DNA from: an uncultured Fretibacterium sp.
Lineage (GTDB): Bacteria; Synergistota; Synergistia; Synergistales; Aminobacteriaceae
Assembly (NCBI RefSeq): GCF_938040765.1
Contig: NZ_CALIAA010000234.1
Coordinates: forward strand, 1-26,525
Length of the DNA: 26,525 bases
Reading direction: 5' to 3'
Positions within the stretch are counted from its first letter, which is position 1, and each line of letters begins with the position of its first letter. Under the pieces are notes generated by a model. That model was given only the letters and a program-made list of their open reading frames with translations. It did not search any database and was not told where the DNA came from. A program made the position numbers and the translations under genes. Of the stretch, positions 1 through 6,590 are shown piece by piece.

Positions 1-2
1 TC

Positions 3-479
3 CTTGATGCCCTGGGAAGCAGCTTCGGTCACTTTTATCAGCCGAAAATCACATCGTCCGTGAAGGATCTTTTGGACGTGACCATGCTTGACGCTTCCAA
101 TGTAGATTTTTATAACTCTCGTGAGGATCCTCGAGTGGTCGCTCCCGTGCCACTGCCCCGACGGGTGCTCCTGTGCCGGGTGACGCCAAAACAGCAGCTG
201 GGGGACAAAGGCTCAGACTACAATGAACAGCTCGCGCAGCTTAAATACATCATTTTCTTTGGACCGGTAGCCAAAATAAAAACGGACTCGGATAGGGAAA
301 AGATCGTAGAGCGATCGGAGACCACCGAGATGAACGTTCTGGTGCGCCCCACCGACCAGGGAGGCAAGGGCGGGGACAACGGCGGCGGAAGCTGCGATGC
401 GCTGGCCCTGGGGGCGGCTGCGCTTCTGGTGCCGGGACTGTCCCTCCTCCGCAGGGGAAAGACACAGGCTAAGAGGTAA
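3..479 (+). CDS. C-terminal part of a Synergist-CTERM surface/exported protein (5' end outside window)
   Basis: The reading frame is open from the left edge to a TAA at 477-479, so this is the C-terminal part of a longer gene and the GTG at 60 need not be a start. The visible 158 or so residues have no recognisable catalytic domain. The last 35 residues are diagnostic: a Gly-rich linker (GGKGGDNGGG), then SCD, a hydrophobic stretch (ALALGAAALLVPGLSLL) and a basic end (RRGKTQAKR). This is the tripartite plan of the Synergist-CTERM sorting signal (TIGR04564-type), in which a Cys follows Gly/Ser residues ahead of a single membrane helix. By analogy the protein is exported, processed near the Cys and held at the cell surface. 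What the main body does cannot be told from this fragment. Confidence 0.72.
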   Translation, partial: LDALGSSFGHFYQPKITSSVKDLLDVTMLDASNVDFYNSREDPRVVAPVPLPRRVLLCRVTPKQQLGDKGSDYNEQLAQLKYIIFFGPVAKIKTDSDREKIVERSETTEMNVLVRPTDQGGKGGDNGGGSCDALALGAAALLVPGLSLLRRGKTQAKR

Positions 480-507
480 AACGCAATACGGTATGATATG
501 CAAAAAG

Positions 508-535
508 GCCCGGACGAGCATGCCCTCGTCCGGGC
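508..535 (-). terminator. Rho-independent terminator of the 332-residue protein gene, possibly bidirectional
   Basis: An 11-bp perfect stem (GCCCGGACGAG paired with CTCGTCCGGGC) closes a 6-base loop. Read on the minus strand it is followed directly by a run of five T (positions 502-506), and it lies about 54 bases after the stop codon of the minus-strand gene. On the plus strand the T-run is poor, but the hairpin sits 29 bases after the surface-protein stop and may serve both genes. Confidence 0.8.
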
Positions 536-588
536 TCATGTTTATGAGGGGGCGAATAACGGGACCGTAAAGGTGCGGCGGAACCGTG

Positions 589-1587
589 TTAAAACAGGTA
601 CCGGATCGCCCAGAAAAAGCCCGCCAGGGCCAACCCCAGGAACAGAAGGAAGATCAGGTTATCGAAGAAGCCGATCCGTCTTCGTCTGTCGTTCGCCATG
701 AGCCGTGTCCGAAGGCGCAGGTCCTTGGTCAGGGTCAGGAGGCCGCGCATCTCCTCGTTGATGGTAAGGTAGACGTAGGTCTTGTCCTTGCGCCGATCGA
801 TGGATTCGACGGGGAATATGCTGGACTGCTTCGTGGCCTGCAGAAACTGCTGGACCAGGCCTCCAGCCCCCACGGTGCTTTGAATCCGCACCTCCAGGAC
901 ATCCCCGGGGACGAGGTCTGCAAGGGGCTTGCCGTGGATGGGGTCGACGAGAGGCAGGCATTGGACGAGGATCCCCGAGAACGATTTGGGGCCTTCCTCG
1001 GCAGTCGTTTCCTCGGAAGATCCTCCCCTTCCCTCGGGGGCCTCCAGGAGCCCGGCCTCGATAAGTTCAGCCCTGCCCGGACGCTCGACATCGCAGGATA
1101 CGTCCAAAAGGTAATGGCTCACGCGTTCGTAGCCCTTGCGGATCGCCTCCGAAATTCGGGACAGGATTCGCTCGGCGTCCTGAGGTCCCGCCCGATAGAG
1201 CTCCGCCCGATCCGCTGTGGACAGAAGTTCCGGAATCAGGGGGGCCAGTTTGTCCCCCCAGGTCCTGTCGTAGGGCCCGATGCGGGACGAAAGCCTGTTG
1301 AAGGTCCTCCAGCCCTGCGAGGGGCTGAGGTCGGCGAGGGAGTCCGCATGGGTCACCCAAAAAGCCTGAAAGAGAGTCTTGCCCGTCGTTCCCTCGAAGA
1401 TCAGACAAAACGCCCCGCACAGGTCCCCCACCTGTTTCGACGTGATGAAGGTGCATTTCAGGGCGACGTAGCCCTCGGACGCCTCCTCTGCAGGGGACTC
1501 CCTGCCCGTTTCGGCGGCGGTCACCTCATCGGTCTCGGGGGAAACGGTGTTCGGGCTGACTCCGTTCGGCGGCAAAACTGAGGACAT
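589..1587 (-). CDS. Tail-anchored protein of unknown function (332 aa)
   Basis: I do not recognise this family. The ATG at 1585-1587 is preceded by AAAGGAG at a good distance. Residues 1-40 are acidic and Ser/Thr/Glu-rich. A folded region follows (about 41-180, rich in helix-forming residues, starting near GYVALKCTF). Then comes a low-complexity Glu/Gly/Ser linker (about 181-205) and a second domain of beta character (about 206-300). The very C-terminus has one hydrophobic helix (NLIFLLFLGLALAGFFWAIRYLF) directly after the basic cluster NDRRRRIGFF. With no signal peptide, this looks like a tail-anchored inner-membrane protein with a cytoplasmic body. The end of the second domain mentions no known motif. 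It lies 65 bases after the zinc-ribbon gene on the same strand, so the two are probably co-transcribed, and it ends at the terminator at 508-535. Confidence 0.8.
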   Translation of the reverse strand: MSSVLPPNGVSPNTVSPETDEVTAAETGRESPAEEASEGYVALKCTFITSKQVGDLCGAFCLIFEGTTGKTLFQAFWVTHADSLADLSPSQGWRTFNRLSSRIGPYDRTWGDKLAPLIPELLSTADRAELYRAGPQDAERILSRISEAIRKGYERVSHYLLDVSCDVERPGRAELIEAGLLEAPEGRGGSSEETTAEEGPKSFSGILVQCLPLVDPIHGKPLADLVPGDVLEVRIQSTVGAGGLVQQFLQATKQSSIFPVESIDRRKDKTYVYLTINEEMRGLLTLTKDLRLRTRLMANDRRRRIGFFDNLIFLLFLGLALAGFFWAIRYLF

Positions 1588-1652
1588 GGCATCGGCTCCT
1601 TTTCATCGTTGCCCCTGACTGCGGCGGTCCCGCGCAGGAGGGGCGCTCTCCC

Positions 1653-1814
1653 TCACTTAACGGAAAAACTTTTTGCGCTCCAGGACTTTCCGCGCTTCAT
1701 CTCCCCGGAGACCAACTCAAGGTAGCGGCCGAAGCAGGAAGGGCATCGCTTTGTCGCGGCGTTCGCGTCCTCCTCGAATTCCTTTTTGCACTGGATGCAT
1801 CGAAACTTTGCCAT
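1653..1814 (-). CDS. Small FmdB-like zinc-ribbon protein (53 aa)
   Basis: A 53-residue protein starting MAKFRCIQCKKEF. Two Cys pairs (CIQC near residue 6 and CPSC near residue 25) make a single zinc ribbon, as in FmdB-family regulatory proteins and other short zinc-ribbon proteins. The tail after the ribbon is Lys/Ser-rich and may be disordered. I chose the ATG at 1812-1814 because a strong ribosome binding site (GGGGAGGAG) lies 6-8 bases upstream. A longer reading frame to 1976 has no such site, and its extra residues look non-coding. Function is not known beyond likely zinc binding and nucleic-acid or protein contact. It is the first gene of a likely two-gene unit with the tail-anchored protein. 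Confidence 0.75.
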   Translation of the reverse strand: MAKFRCIQCKKEFEEDANAATKRCPSCFGRYLELVSGEMKRGKSWSAKSFSVK

Positions 1815-1943
1815 ACGAGATCTCCTCCCCAATAGTCGCAATTGTGAGACTGCCGCGGAACACCCTCCGCCCGAGGTTTGCCGTAAACCCACGGCCGGAG
1901 GCGACGTTCGCCTCCTCCATATCATATCATAGGGAAAATACCA

Positions 1944-1973
1944 TTCAGGAAAAATGCTGTTCAGGAAAAATGC
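1944..1973. repeat. Tandem 14-base direct repeat
   Basis: The 14-mer TTCAGGAAAAATGC occurs at 1944-1957 and again at 1960-1973, with two bases between. It lies in the 249-base spacer between folK and the zinc-ribbon gene. The two copies place A-rich blocks 16 bases apart. It could be a small slippage duplication, or part of the promoter region of the zinc-ribbon gene, whose best -10-like box (TATGAT on the minus strand) is nearby. Confidence 0.5.
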
Positions 1974-1995
1974 CATTCCGGATCAACGGCATTCC
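1967..1995 (-). terminator. Possible weak terminator after folK
   Basis: On the minus strand, GGAATGCC can pair with GGCATTTT (six Watson-Crick pairs plus two G-U) around a 13-base loop, and the 3' arm runs into five T. It lies about 70 bases after the folK stop and upstream of the zinc-ribbon gene, where a terminator is expected. The stem is short, so the call is tentative. Confidence 0.35.
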
Positions 1996-2063
1996 GATCG
2001 TTTTCGCGGCGATGCCCGGAACTCCAGCCGGGGAAAAGTGAGGACGCCGCCGGTTGAGGACGA

Positions 2064-2558
2064 TCAGAACGGACCGATGCGGAGAGGGGAGGGCTCGTCC
2101 TTCAGGGCCTCGGACATCTCCTCGAGGGACTTTCCCGTCAGCGGGTGGTTCCAGCCGGGCAGGATCTGAATGAGCGGCGTCAGCACGAAGGACCTCTCGG
2201 ACAGGTGAAGGTGGGGGATCCTCAGGGCGGGGCTCTCGTAAATGCGGTCCCCGATCAGCAGAATGTCGATGTCGATCAGGCGCGCGCCCCAGCGGATCGT
2301 CTCCTTACGTCCCATCCGTCTTTCGATGGCCTTCAGGGGGGCCAGAAGCGCCTCGGGGTCCGACTCCCCGTCGATATCCAGGCAGAGACAGGCGTTGAGA
2401 AAATGCGGCTGGTCGGTCACACCCCAGGGCTCCGTCTCGAAGACCTCGCTGGCACGAAGGATGGGCCCGATATCCTCCTCGATGGCCCGTGCCGCCTGGC
2501 GAAGGTTTCCGAGGCGGTTCCCGAGGTTCGTGCCGAGGCCGAGGGCTAAGACCGCCAT
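2064..2558 (-). CDS. folK: 2-amino-4-hydroxy-6-hydroxymethyldihydropteridine diphosphokinase (HPPK)
   Basis: HPPK moves pyrophosphate from ATP to 6-hydroxymethyl-7,8-dihydropterin, giving the pterin substrate of dihydropteroate synthase in folate synthesis. The 164 residues match the usual length. Family signatures run in order: GLGTNLGNRLGNL at the N-terminus, the pterin-binding segment ETEPWGVTDQPHFLNAC, the catalytic/Mg-binding block RWGARLIDIDILL with its two Asp, and PHLHLSERSFVLTPL near the C-terminus. The start codon lies inside the end of folP (13 bases of overlap), so translation is probably coupled and the enzyme is made together with the next enzyme in the pathway. No other folate gene is adjacent. 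Confidence 0.95.
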   Translation of the reverse strand: MAVLALGLGTNLGNRLGNLRQAARAIEEDIGPILRASEVFETEPWGVTDQPHFLNACLCLDIDGESDPEALLAPLKAIERRMGRKETIRWGARLIDIDILLIGDRIYESPALRIPHLHLSERSFVLTPLIQILPGWNHPLTGKSLEEMSEALKDEPSPLRIGPF

Positions 2559-3790
2559 GGGGCGACTTCTCGTATGGCCCGGGCCATGAGCATTGCCTGA
2601 TGATTCTGCTCGACGTCATGGACGCGCAGGATCTGTGCCCGTCCCTCCAGCAGGGCCGATATGGCCGTGGTCCCCTGAAGACGGCCGGCCGCATCCGCGG
2701 CGCGGGTCACGGCGCCCGTGAAGCCCTTGCGGGAGTGGCCGATCAGGAGGGGGCGGCCGAGGGAACGGAAGCTCTCCAGCTCCTTCAGGATCAGCAGGTT
2801 GTCCTCGCCGCGCTTGCCGAAGCCCAGCCCCGGATCCAGGATGATGCGGTCCCGGCTCATGCCCGCAAGCTCCGCCTCGTGTATCTTCTCCTGAAAATAA
2901 AGCTGGATCTCGGTCAGCAGGTCGTCGTAGGAGGGGGAGTCCTGCATGGTCGCCGGGGTCCCCTGGATGTGGGAGAGCACGTAGGGCAGTCCCGTCTGGG
3001 CGGCGCAGGGCAGCATGGACCCGTCCAGATCGAATCCCCCGACGTCGTTGATAATGTCCGCCCCGGCGTCGGCCGCGGCCAAAGCCACGTTGCCCTTGTA
3101 GGTGTCCACGGACAGGACGGCCTCGGGAAAGGCCCGGCGGACCGCCGAGAGCCGGGGCAGCAGGCGCTCGAGCTCCTCGGACTCGGGGGTGGGCGCGGAG
3201 CCGGGACGGGTCGACTCCGCACCGAGATCCAGGATGTCGGCGCCGGCGCTCAGCATGGCCTCCGCGCGATGCAGCAGCTCCGCCTCGTCCGCGATGCGGC
3301 TGGGCGCATGGAAGGAGTCCGGGGTGAGGTTCAGGATGCCCATGATCCTCGTCGTCCGGTTCAGGGTCAGCGTGCGCCCTCCGGGCAGAGGAAGCGTCCA
3401 TTCGACGATGTCGTCGTTTTGCAGCGACTCGGCAAGCGCCGTTCTCAGCGACTTCAGGCCCCAGCAGTCCATGGATCGGAGCTTCTGGAGGAGGGCAGCG
3501 ATCTGTCCGTCCGTCCCCATCATGAGGATGTCGCTGAGCTCCGTCCTGCCGTCGATGACGTGGCGCGCGACGATTGCGTCCCCCCCTCGCGCCAGAAGCT
3601 CCTGCTTGACGAACGCCGCCGCACGGTAGTCCACCCGAGGGGCAAAGAGATGACGGACCCTTCGCTTGGGCTGAAAATAACGCAGAGAGCGCGGATCGGC
3701 GCCGATATGCCGGGCTATCGTCTCCAGGTCTCGGGACCTGGAGGCCGAGAGCGGATAGACGACCTGAACGGAAGCTGCAAGATTATCCAT
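2546..3790 (-). CDS. folP: Dihydropteroate synthase with a long N-terminal extension
   Basis: DHPS joins p-aminobenzoate to the pterin pyrophosphate made by FolK. It is the sulfonamide target. The catalytic TIM-barrel spans roughly residues 145-414: GILNLTPDSF (150-160), ADILDLGAESTRPG (184-197), SVDTYKGNVA (227-236), INDVGGF (247-253), ILDPGLGFGKRGEDN (317-331) and IGHSRKGF (350-357). The first 140 or so residues precede the barrel. They are not part of the minimal enzyme (about 270-280 residues) but resemble extensions seen in some anaerobe and thermophile DHPS proteins. I chose the ATG at 3788-3790 (414 aa) because GGGAGGA lies just upstream. The longer frame to 3850 would start inside the hairpin at 3842-3897. 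The gene overlaps folK by 13 bases. Confidence 0.95.
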   Translation of the reverse strand: MDNLAASVQVVYPLSASRSRDLETIARHIGADPRSLRYFQPKRRVRHLFAPRVDYRAAAFVKQELLARGGDAIVARHVIDGRTELSDILMMGTDGQIAALLQKLRSMDCWGLKSLRTALAESLQNDDIVEWTLPLPGGRTLTLNRTTRIMGILNLTPDSFHAPSRIADEAELLHRAEAMLSAGADILDLGAESTRPGSAPTPESEELERLLPRLSAVRRAFPEAVLSVDTYKGNVALAAADAGADIINDVGGFDLDGSMLPCAAQTGLPYVLSHIQGTPATMQDSPSYDDLLTEIQLYFQEKIHEAELAGMSRDRIILDPGLGFGKRGEDNLLILKELESFRSLGRPLLIGHSRKGFTGAVTRAADAAGRLQGTTAISALLEGRAQILRVHDVEQNHQAMLMARAIREVAPWRS

Positions 3791-3841
3791 GGCGGTCCTC
3801 CCCGATGAGCGAATGACTGAGCGAATGAATGAGGCGAAAAC

Positions 3842-3897
3842 GACTTCCATGCCCCTCTCGTGCCCTGAGACAGGCGGACGAAAAGGGCATGGAAGTC
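3842..3897 (-). terminator. Long-stem hairpin between the AhpD-like gene and folP
   Basis: A 13-bp perfect inverted repeat (GACTTCCATGCCC at 3842-3854, GGGCATGGAAGTC at 3885-3897) encloses 30 bases, which contain a small CCTG-AGA-CAGG hairpin. On the minus strand it begins 16 bases after the AhpD-like stop and is followed by GTTTTC, as in a factor-independent terminator. It also lies 52 bases upstream of the folP start, so incomplete termination would feed transcripts into folP. Confidence 0.6.
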
Positions 3898-3912
3898 CCT
3901 GCTCGGAATGGC

Positions 3913-4251
3913 CTACTTCGACTTCAGCTGGTCGTAGACCTCCAAAACGATCCCGCCGTAGGATGCGGCGGGCCCGCCGCCCATGAGGATGGCCACCTCT
4001 AAAGCCTCCGTCACCTCCTCGCGGGTGACGCCCGCATCGATGGCGTTCTGTGCGTGCGTCATGATGCAGGGCATGCAGCGGGTAGCCTGAGCGAGCATCA
4101 GGGCGATCAGCTCCTTGGTCTTCAGCGTCAACACACCCTCCTTGAGGGCGGAATCCTTGAGGGAACCCAAAGCCTTCATCGCCTCGGGAGCCGCCTCGGC
4201 CAATTTGCCGCGTCGGACCTTTACCTCTCGAAAATCGGTCTTGACGTCCAT
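3913..4251 (-). CDS. AhpD-like carboxymuconolactone decarboxylase family protein (112 aa)
   Basis: The protein belongs to the CMD/AhpD-like fold. Residues 45-66 carry the family signature: an acidic residue (E47), then C59-M-P-C62 and H66, the redox dithiol and proton-relay His of AhpD-type peroxidase partners. The following segment (NAIDAGVTREEVTEAL) and the Gly-rich GGGPAASYGG are also typical. The likely role is disulfide-linked peroxide or thiol chemistry, though many single-domain members have no assigned substrate. The ATG at 4249-4251 is preferred. An upstream TTG (to 4269) coincides with the ribosome binding site TTGGAGG itself. It is a single gene on the minus strand between folP and the DtxR-type gene and has its own downstream hairpin. 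Confidence 0.85.
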   Translation of the reverse strand: MDVKTDFREVKVRRGKLAEAAPEAMKALGSLKDSALKEGVLTLKTKELIALMLAQATRCMPCIMTHAQNAIDAGVTREEVTEALEVAILMGGGPAASYGGIVLEVYDQLKSK

Positions 4252-4362
4252 CGTATCGAAAACCTCCAATTAATAATGATTAGATGCCGTAACGCAACTT
4301 GACAATAACCCGACCGCGGCCCTTTGTCAACGATGGATTCGCGGAGGCGTCGGAAACGCAAA

Positions 4363-4390
4363 AGGGCGGTCCTCCTGGGAAGACCGCCCT
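4363..4390 (-). terminator. Rho-independent terminator of the DtxR-type gene
   Basis: A 9-bp stem (AGGGCGGTC at 4363-4371, GACCGCCCT at 4382-4390) has a 10-base loop. On the minus strand the stem is followed by TTT and then GCGTTTCC. It lies 40 bases after the stop of the DtxR-family gene. Confidence 0.75.
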
Positions 4391-4429
4391 CCATGTTTGG
4401 GGTTCGGCGTAGGCGCCGGCCGACGGATG

Positions 4430-5086
4430 TCAGCTGGCCTGAATCCAGACGGCTGCGGCCTCGTTGAGCGACAGGTCCACCGTGTGCCTCTTCACCTGCA
4501 CGGTGTATTCGCCATCCTTGACCTGAAGCAGGGTGACGTTGGTCCCGGAGGCCAGCCCGGAGTCCAGGAGCTTCTTGCGCAGCGGCTCATCGGCCGTGAT
4601 GCGGATGATCTGCCCCTTGACCCCCTCCGGCGAAAGGGTCAGGGGGAGCGGCAGGAGGATCGGCTTCTCAAAGGCGGTGAAGGCCTCGTCCACCCAGGGG
4701 GCCCGCTCCGCGCGGGCGCGCCGGAAATATTCGAGCAGGGCGTAGAGCCGCTCCTCGGTCACGGCGTCGACATAATGCTCCATGCAGCAGGCCATCTCGG
4801 AGGACTTCTCCCGGTCCAGGCCCAGGAGCTCATGGAAGAAGGCCCTCAGGCCCTCGTGCCGGCGGAACACGACCAGCCCCTTACGGCGCCCGCTGTCCGT
4901 CAGATGCAGCGCCCCGTACCGTTCGTGATTCAGAAAACCCTGGTCGACGAGTTTCTGGACGGTGGCCGTGACCGTCCCCTTCGTGATCTTCAGACGCTCC
5001 GCCAAGTCCGTCACGGTCACAGTGCGTCCGGTACTCTCCAGAAGAAACAGTTCCTCCAGGTAATCCTCTATACGAGCCGTAATCAT
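4430..5086 (-). CDS. DtxR/MntR-family metal-dependent transcriptional regulator (218 aa)
   Basis: A winged-helix repressor that binds DNA when loaded with Fe(II) or Mn(II). Domains in order are the winged HTH (about 1-65, recognition region RLKITKGTVTATVQKL), a dimerisation and metal-binding domain (about 66-140), and an SH3/FeoA-like domain (about 145-218). Visible metal ligands are D8, E11, H77, C100, E103 and H104. D8 and E11 match MntR numbering, while C100-x-x-E103-H104 matches the DtxR/IdeR pattern, so metal preference is unclear. The ATG at 5084-5086 has GAGGAGG upstream. The apparent extension of this frame to 6196 is only the antisense of the deacetylase gene. A sigma-70 promoter lies at 5169-5197. 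No metal transporter is next to it, so the targets are elsewhere. Confidence 0.92.
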   Translation of the reverse strand: MITARIEDYLEELFLLESTGRTVTVTDLAERLKITKGTVTATVQKLVDQGFLNHERYGALHLTDSGRRKGLVVFRRHEGLRAFFHELLGLDREKSSEMACCMEHYVDAVTEERLYALLEYFRRARAERAPWVDEAFTAFEKPILLPLPLTLSPEGVKGQIIRITADEPLRKKLLDSGLASGTNVTLLQVKDGEYTVQVKRHTVDLSLNEAAAVWIQAS

Positions 5087-5168
5087 GGCGTCCTCCTCGG
5101 CGATCTGAATGTCTGACGCGGATGCTTTCGAAACGATATGAGGTCTTGTTCGTGGGCAGTACAATGTT

Positions 5169-5197
5169 ATCCTAGGGCCGGTCGAGGCGTTTGTCAA
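5169..5197 (-). promoter_or_regulatory. Sigma-70-type promoter of the DtxR-family gene
   Basis: On the minus strand a perfect -35 box TTGACA (5192-5197) is separated by exactly 17 bases from TAGGAT (5169-5174; 4 of 6 match TATAAT). It lies about 85 bases upstream of the start codon. The spacing and position make this one of the clearest promoters in the window. Confidence 0.6.
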
Positions 5198-5275
5198 GAA
5201 ACGGGGAGGACGAAATGCGATTCTCCGTAATTTTCTATACTTTTGTCTGGGCATGAGGTGCCGCCGACGGGGGGG

Positions 5276-6136
5276 ATGAAGATGAGCGGGAGGGAGAACG
5301 GAAAGGGCAGCGGGTGGCGTTTTTTTCCCGCGGGGTCGCTGCTGGCGTGCCTGCTGTGTCTGGCCGTGTCCTGTGGCGCGGGCGCTGCGGAGTCGACTCG
5401 GGACATCGCCGCACGCTTCGCGAAGGAGCGCCCCGCGGCGTGGGGGATGGACCTCCCCGGAATCCTGCGCCGGGTTCCCGTGGAGGTCCGGGTCGTGGCC
5501 CTGACGTTCGACGCCTGCGGCGGGGCGAGGCGGGGCCGTGACGATTATGACCGGAGGCTGATCGCCTTTCTGGAGTCGGAGGGGATCCCCGCGACGCTCT
5601 TCCTCAACCTGCGGTGGATTCGCGCTCATCCGAGGACGGCCAAGGCCCTCGCGGGCAACCCGCTCTTCGAGATCGGCAACCACGGAGCGGAGCACCGTCC
5701 CCTGTCGGTCTCGGGCCGCCGGGCCTATGGAATCCAAGGGACGGCGAGCGCTGCGGAGGCCGTGGAGGAGGTGGAGGCCAACGTCGGCCCCATCATGGCC
5801 ATGACGGGCCGTCGGCCGCTTTTCTTTCGATCGGGAACCGCGCACTACGACGACGTGGCCCTGCGCATCCTGGAGGCGCTGGGCTGTCGGGCCGCAGGGT
5901 TCAGCGTGAACGGGGACGAGGGCGGGACGCTGTCCGCGGGGGCGGTGAGGCGCAGGCTGCTCTCCGTCCGGCCGGGGGACATCGTCCTGTGCCACATGAA
6001 CCGCCCCGTATCCGGGACGGCCGAGGGAATACGGCAGGCCGTCCCGGAACTGCTGCGCCGCGGCTTCCGGTTCGTCACCCTGGAGGAGCTGCTGTCGCTG
6101 GAGCGCGGTCGATCGCCCGGATCGCCGCACCGTTAA
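5276..6136 (+). CDS. Exported polysaccharide deacetylase (NodB-domain) family protein (286 aa)
   Basis: A signal peptide or lipoprotein signal is present: basic residues, then SLLACLLCLAVSCGAGAAE. The Cys at residue 33 could be a lipobox Cys (AVSC), though position -3 is Ala rather than Leu, so cleavage after AGAA is equally possible. The NodB-like domain covers about 70-275. Motifs are ALTFDACGG (catalytic Asp, D79), NHGAEHRP (zinc His H136 and H140), FFRSGTAHYD, and DIVLCHMNRP with a late-motif His (H240). These motifs support a metal-dependent de-N-acetylase acting on cell-wall or other polysaccharide in the periplasm, with substrate unknown. The start is uncertain: ATG 5276 and ATG 5282 both follow only a G-rich tract, and a TTG at 5243 is possible. 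The gene meets the VOC gene tail to tail; their stop codons share the palindrome TTAA at 6133-6136. Confidence 0.88.
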   Translation: MKMSGRENGKGSGWRFFPAGSLLACLLCLAVSCGAGAAESTRDIAARFAKERPAAWGMDLPGILRRVPVEVRVVALTFDACGGARRGRDDYDRRLIAFLESEGIPATLFLNLRWIRAHPRTAKALAGNPLFEIGNHGAEHRPLSVSGRRAYGIQGTASAAEAVEEVEANVGPIMAMTGRRPLFFRSGTAHYDDVALRILEALGCRAAGFSVNGDEGGTLSAGAVRRRLLSVRPGDIVLCHMNRPVSGTAEGIRQAVPELLRRGFRFVTLEELLSLERGRSPGSPHR

Positions 6137-6564
6137 AATTTCAGCAAACCGTTCTCGTCGAATTGAAAATCCGGCTCCCATGCCACTTCCCAACAATAGC
6201 CGTCGGGGTCGGAAAAATATGCGTGATAACCGCCCCAGAAAACATCCTGCGGTTCCTTCACGACGGTTCCTCCCGCATTTTCGACCAACTCGATGGTTTT
6301 ATCGACGTCCTTCTTCTCCGCTACGTTGTATGCCAGGGTAATGCCGCAAAATCCGTTTCCTGTTGGGAGTGGACTATCCCCGCCGATGTCCTTTGCCAAG
6401 AGGTCCAGGGGATACAATTCAAATTTCGTCCCCGGCGTATCGAAAAAGCATACGGGCGGATTGTCCTCCCTGCAGTCCGTTTTGAATCCCAGACCGTCCC
6501 GGTAAAATTTCATCGATCTCTCCATGTTTCTGACGCCCAGGCAGATGCAGGTGATCTTGTTCAT
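6133..6564 (-). CDS. VOC (glyoxalase/bleomycin-resistance) superfamily protein (143 aa)
   Basis: A vicinal-oxygen-chelate protein with two beta-alpha-beta-beta-beta units. Recognisable parts are MKFYRDGLGFK near residue 20, a first glutamate-bearing strand KFELYPLDLL, and the C-terminal YHAYFSDPDGYCWEVAWEPDF with the conserved metal-side Glu. VOC proteins include glyoxalase I, dioxygenases and drug-binding proteins; the substrate cannot be assigned here. It lies 26 bases after the S9 peptidase stop on the same strand and is probably the last gene of that unit. The gene is clearly less G+C-rich than its neighbours (many AAA, AAT, TTT and GAA codons), which suggests a recent arrival. No terminator is seen, because the stop overlaps the converging deacetylase stop. 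Confidence 0.9.
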   Translation of the reverse strand: MNKITCICLGVRNMERSMKFYRDGLGFKTDCREDNPPVCFFDTPGTKFELYPLDLLAKDIGGDSPLPTGNGFCGITLAYNVAEKKDVDKTIELVENAGGTVVKEPQDVFWGGYHAYFSDPDGYCWEVAWEPDFQFDENGLLKF

Positions 6565-6590
6565 CTTGTTTCAGCCTCCGCTATTCTCTC

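Noticed and set aside
1815..1976. Upstream extension of the zinc-ribbon protein
   Set aside because: A strong ribosome binding site precedes the internal ATG at 1812-1814, and the extension reads as non-conserved basic sequence over the control region.
4251..4269. TTG start of the AhpD-like protein
   Set aside because: The TTG coincides with the ribosome binding site TTGGAGG of the ATG start.
4430..6196. A 588-codon frame that extends the DtxR-type gene into the deacetylase region
   Set aside because: The N-terminal 370 residues are antisense to the deacetylase and have no family signal. The DtxR start at 5084-5086 has a good ribosome binding site and a promoter just upstream.
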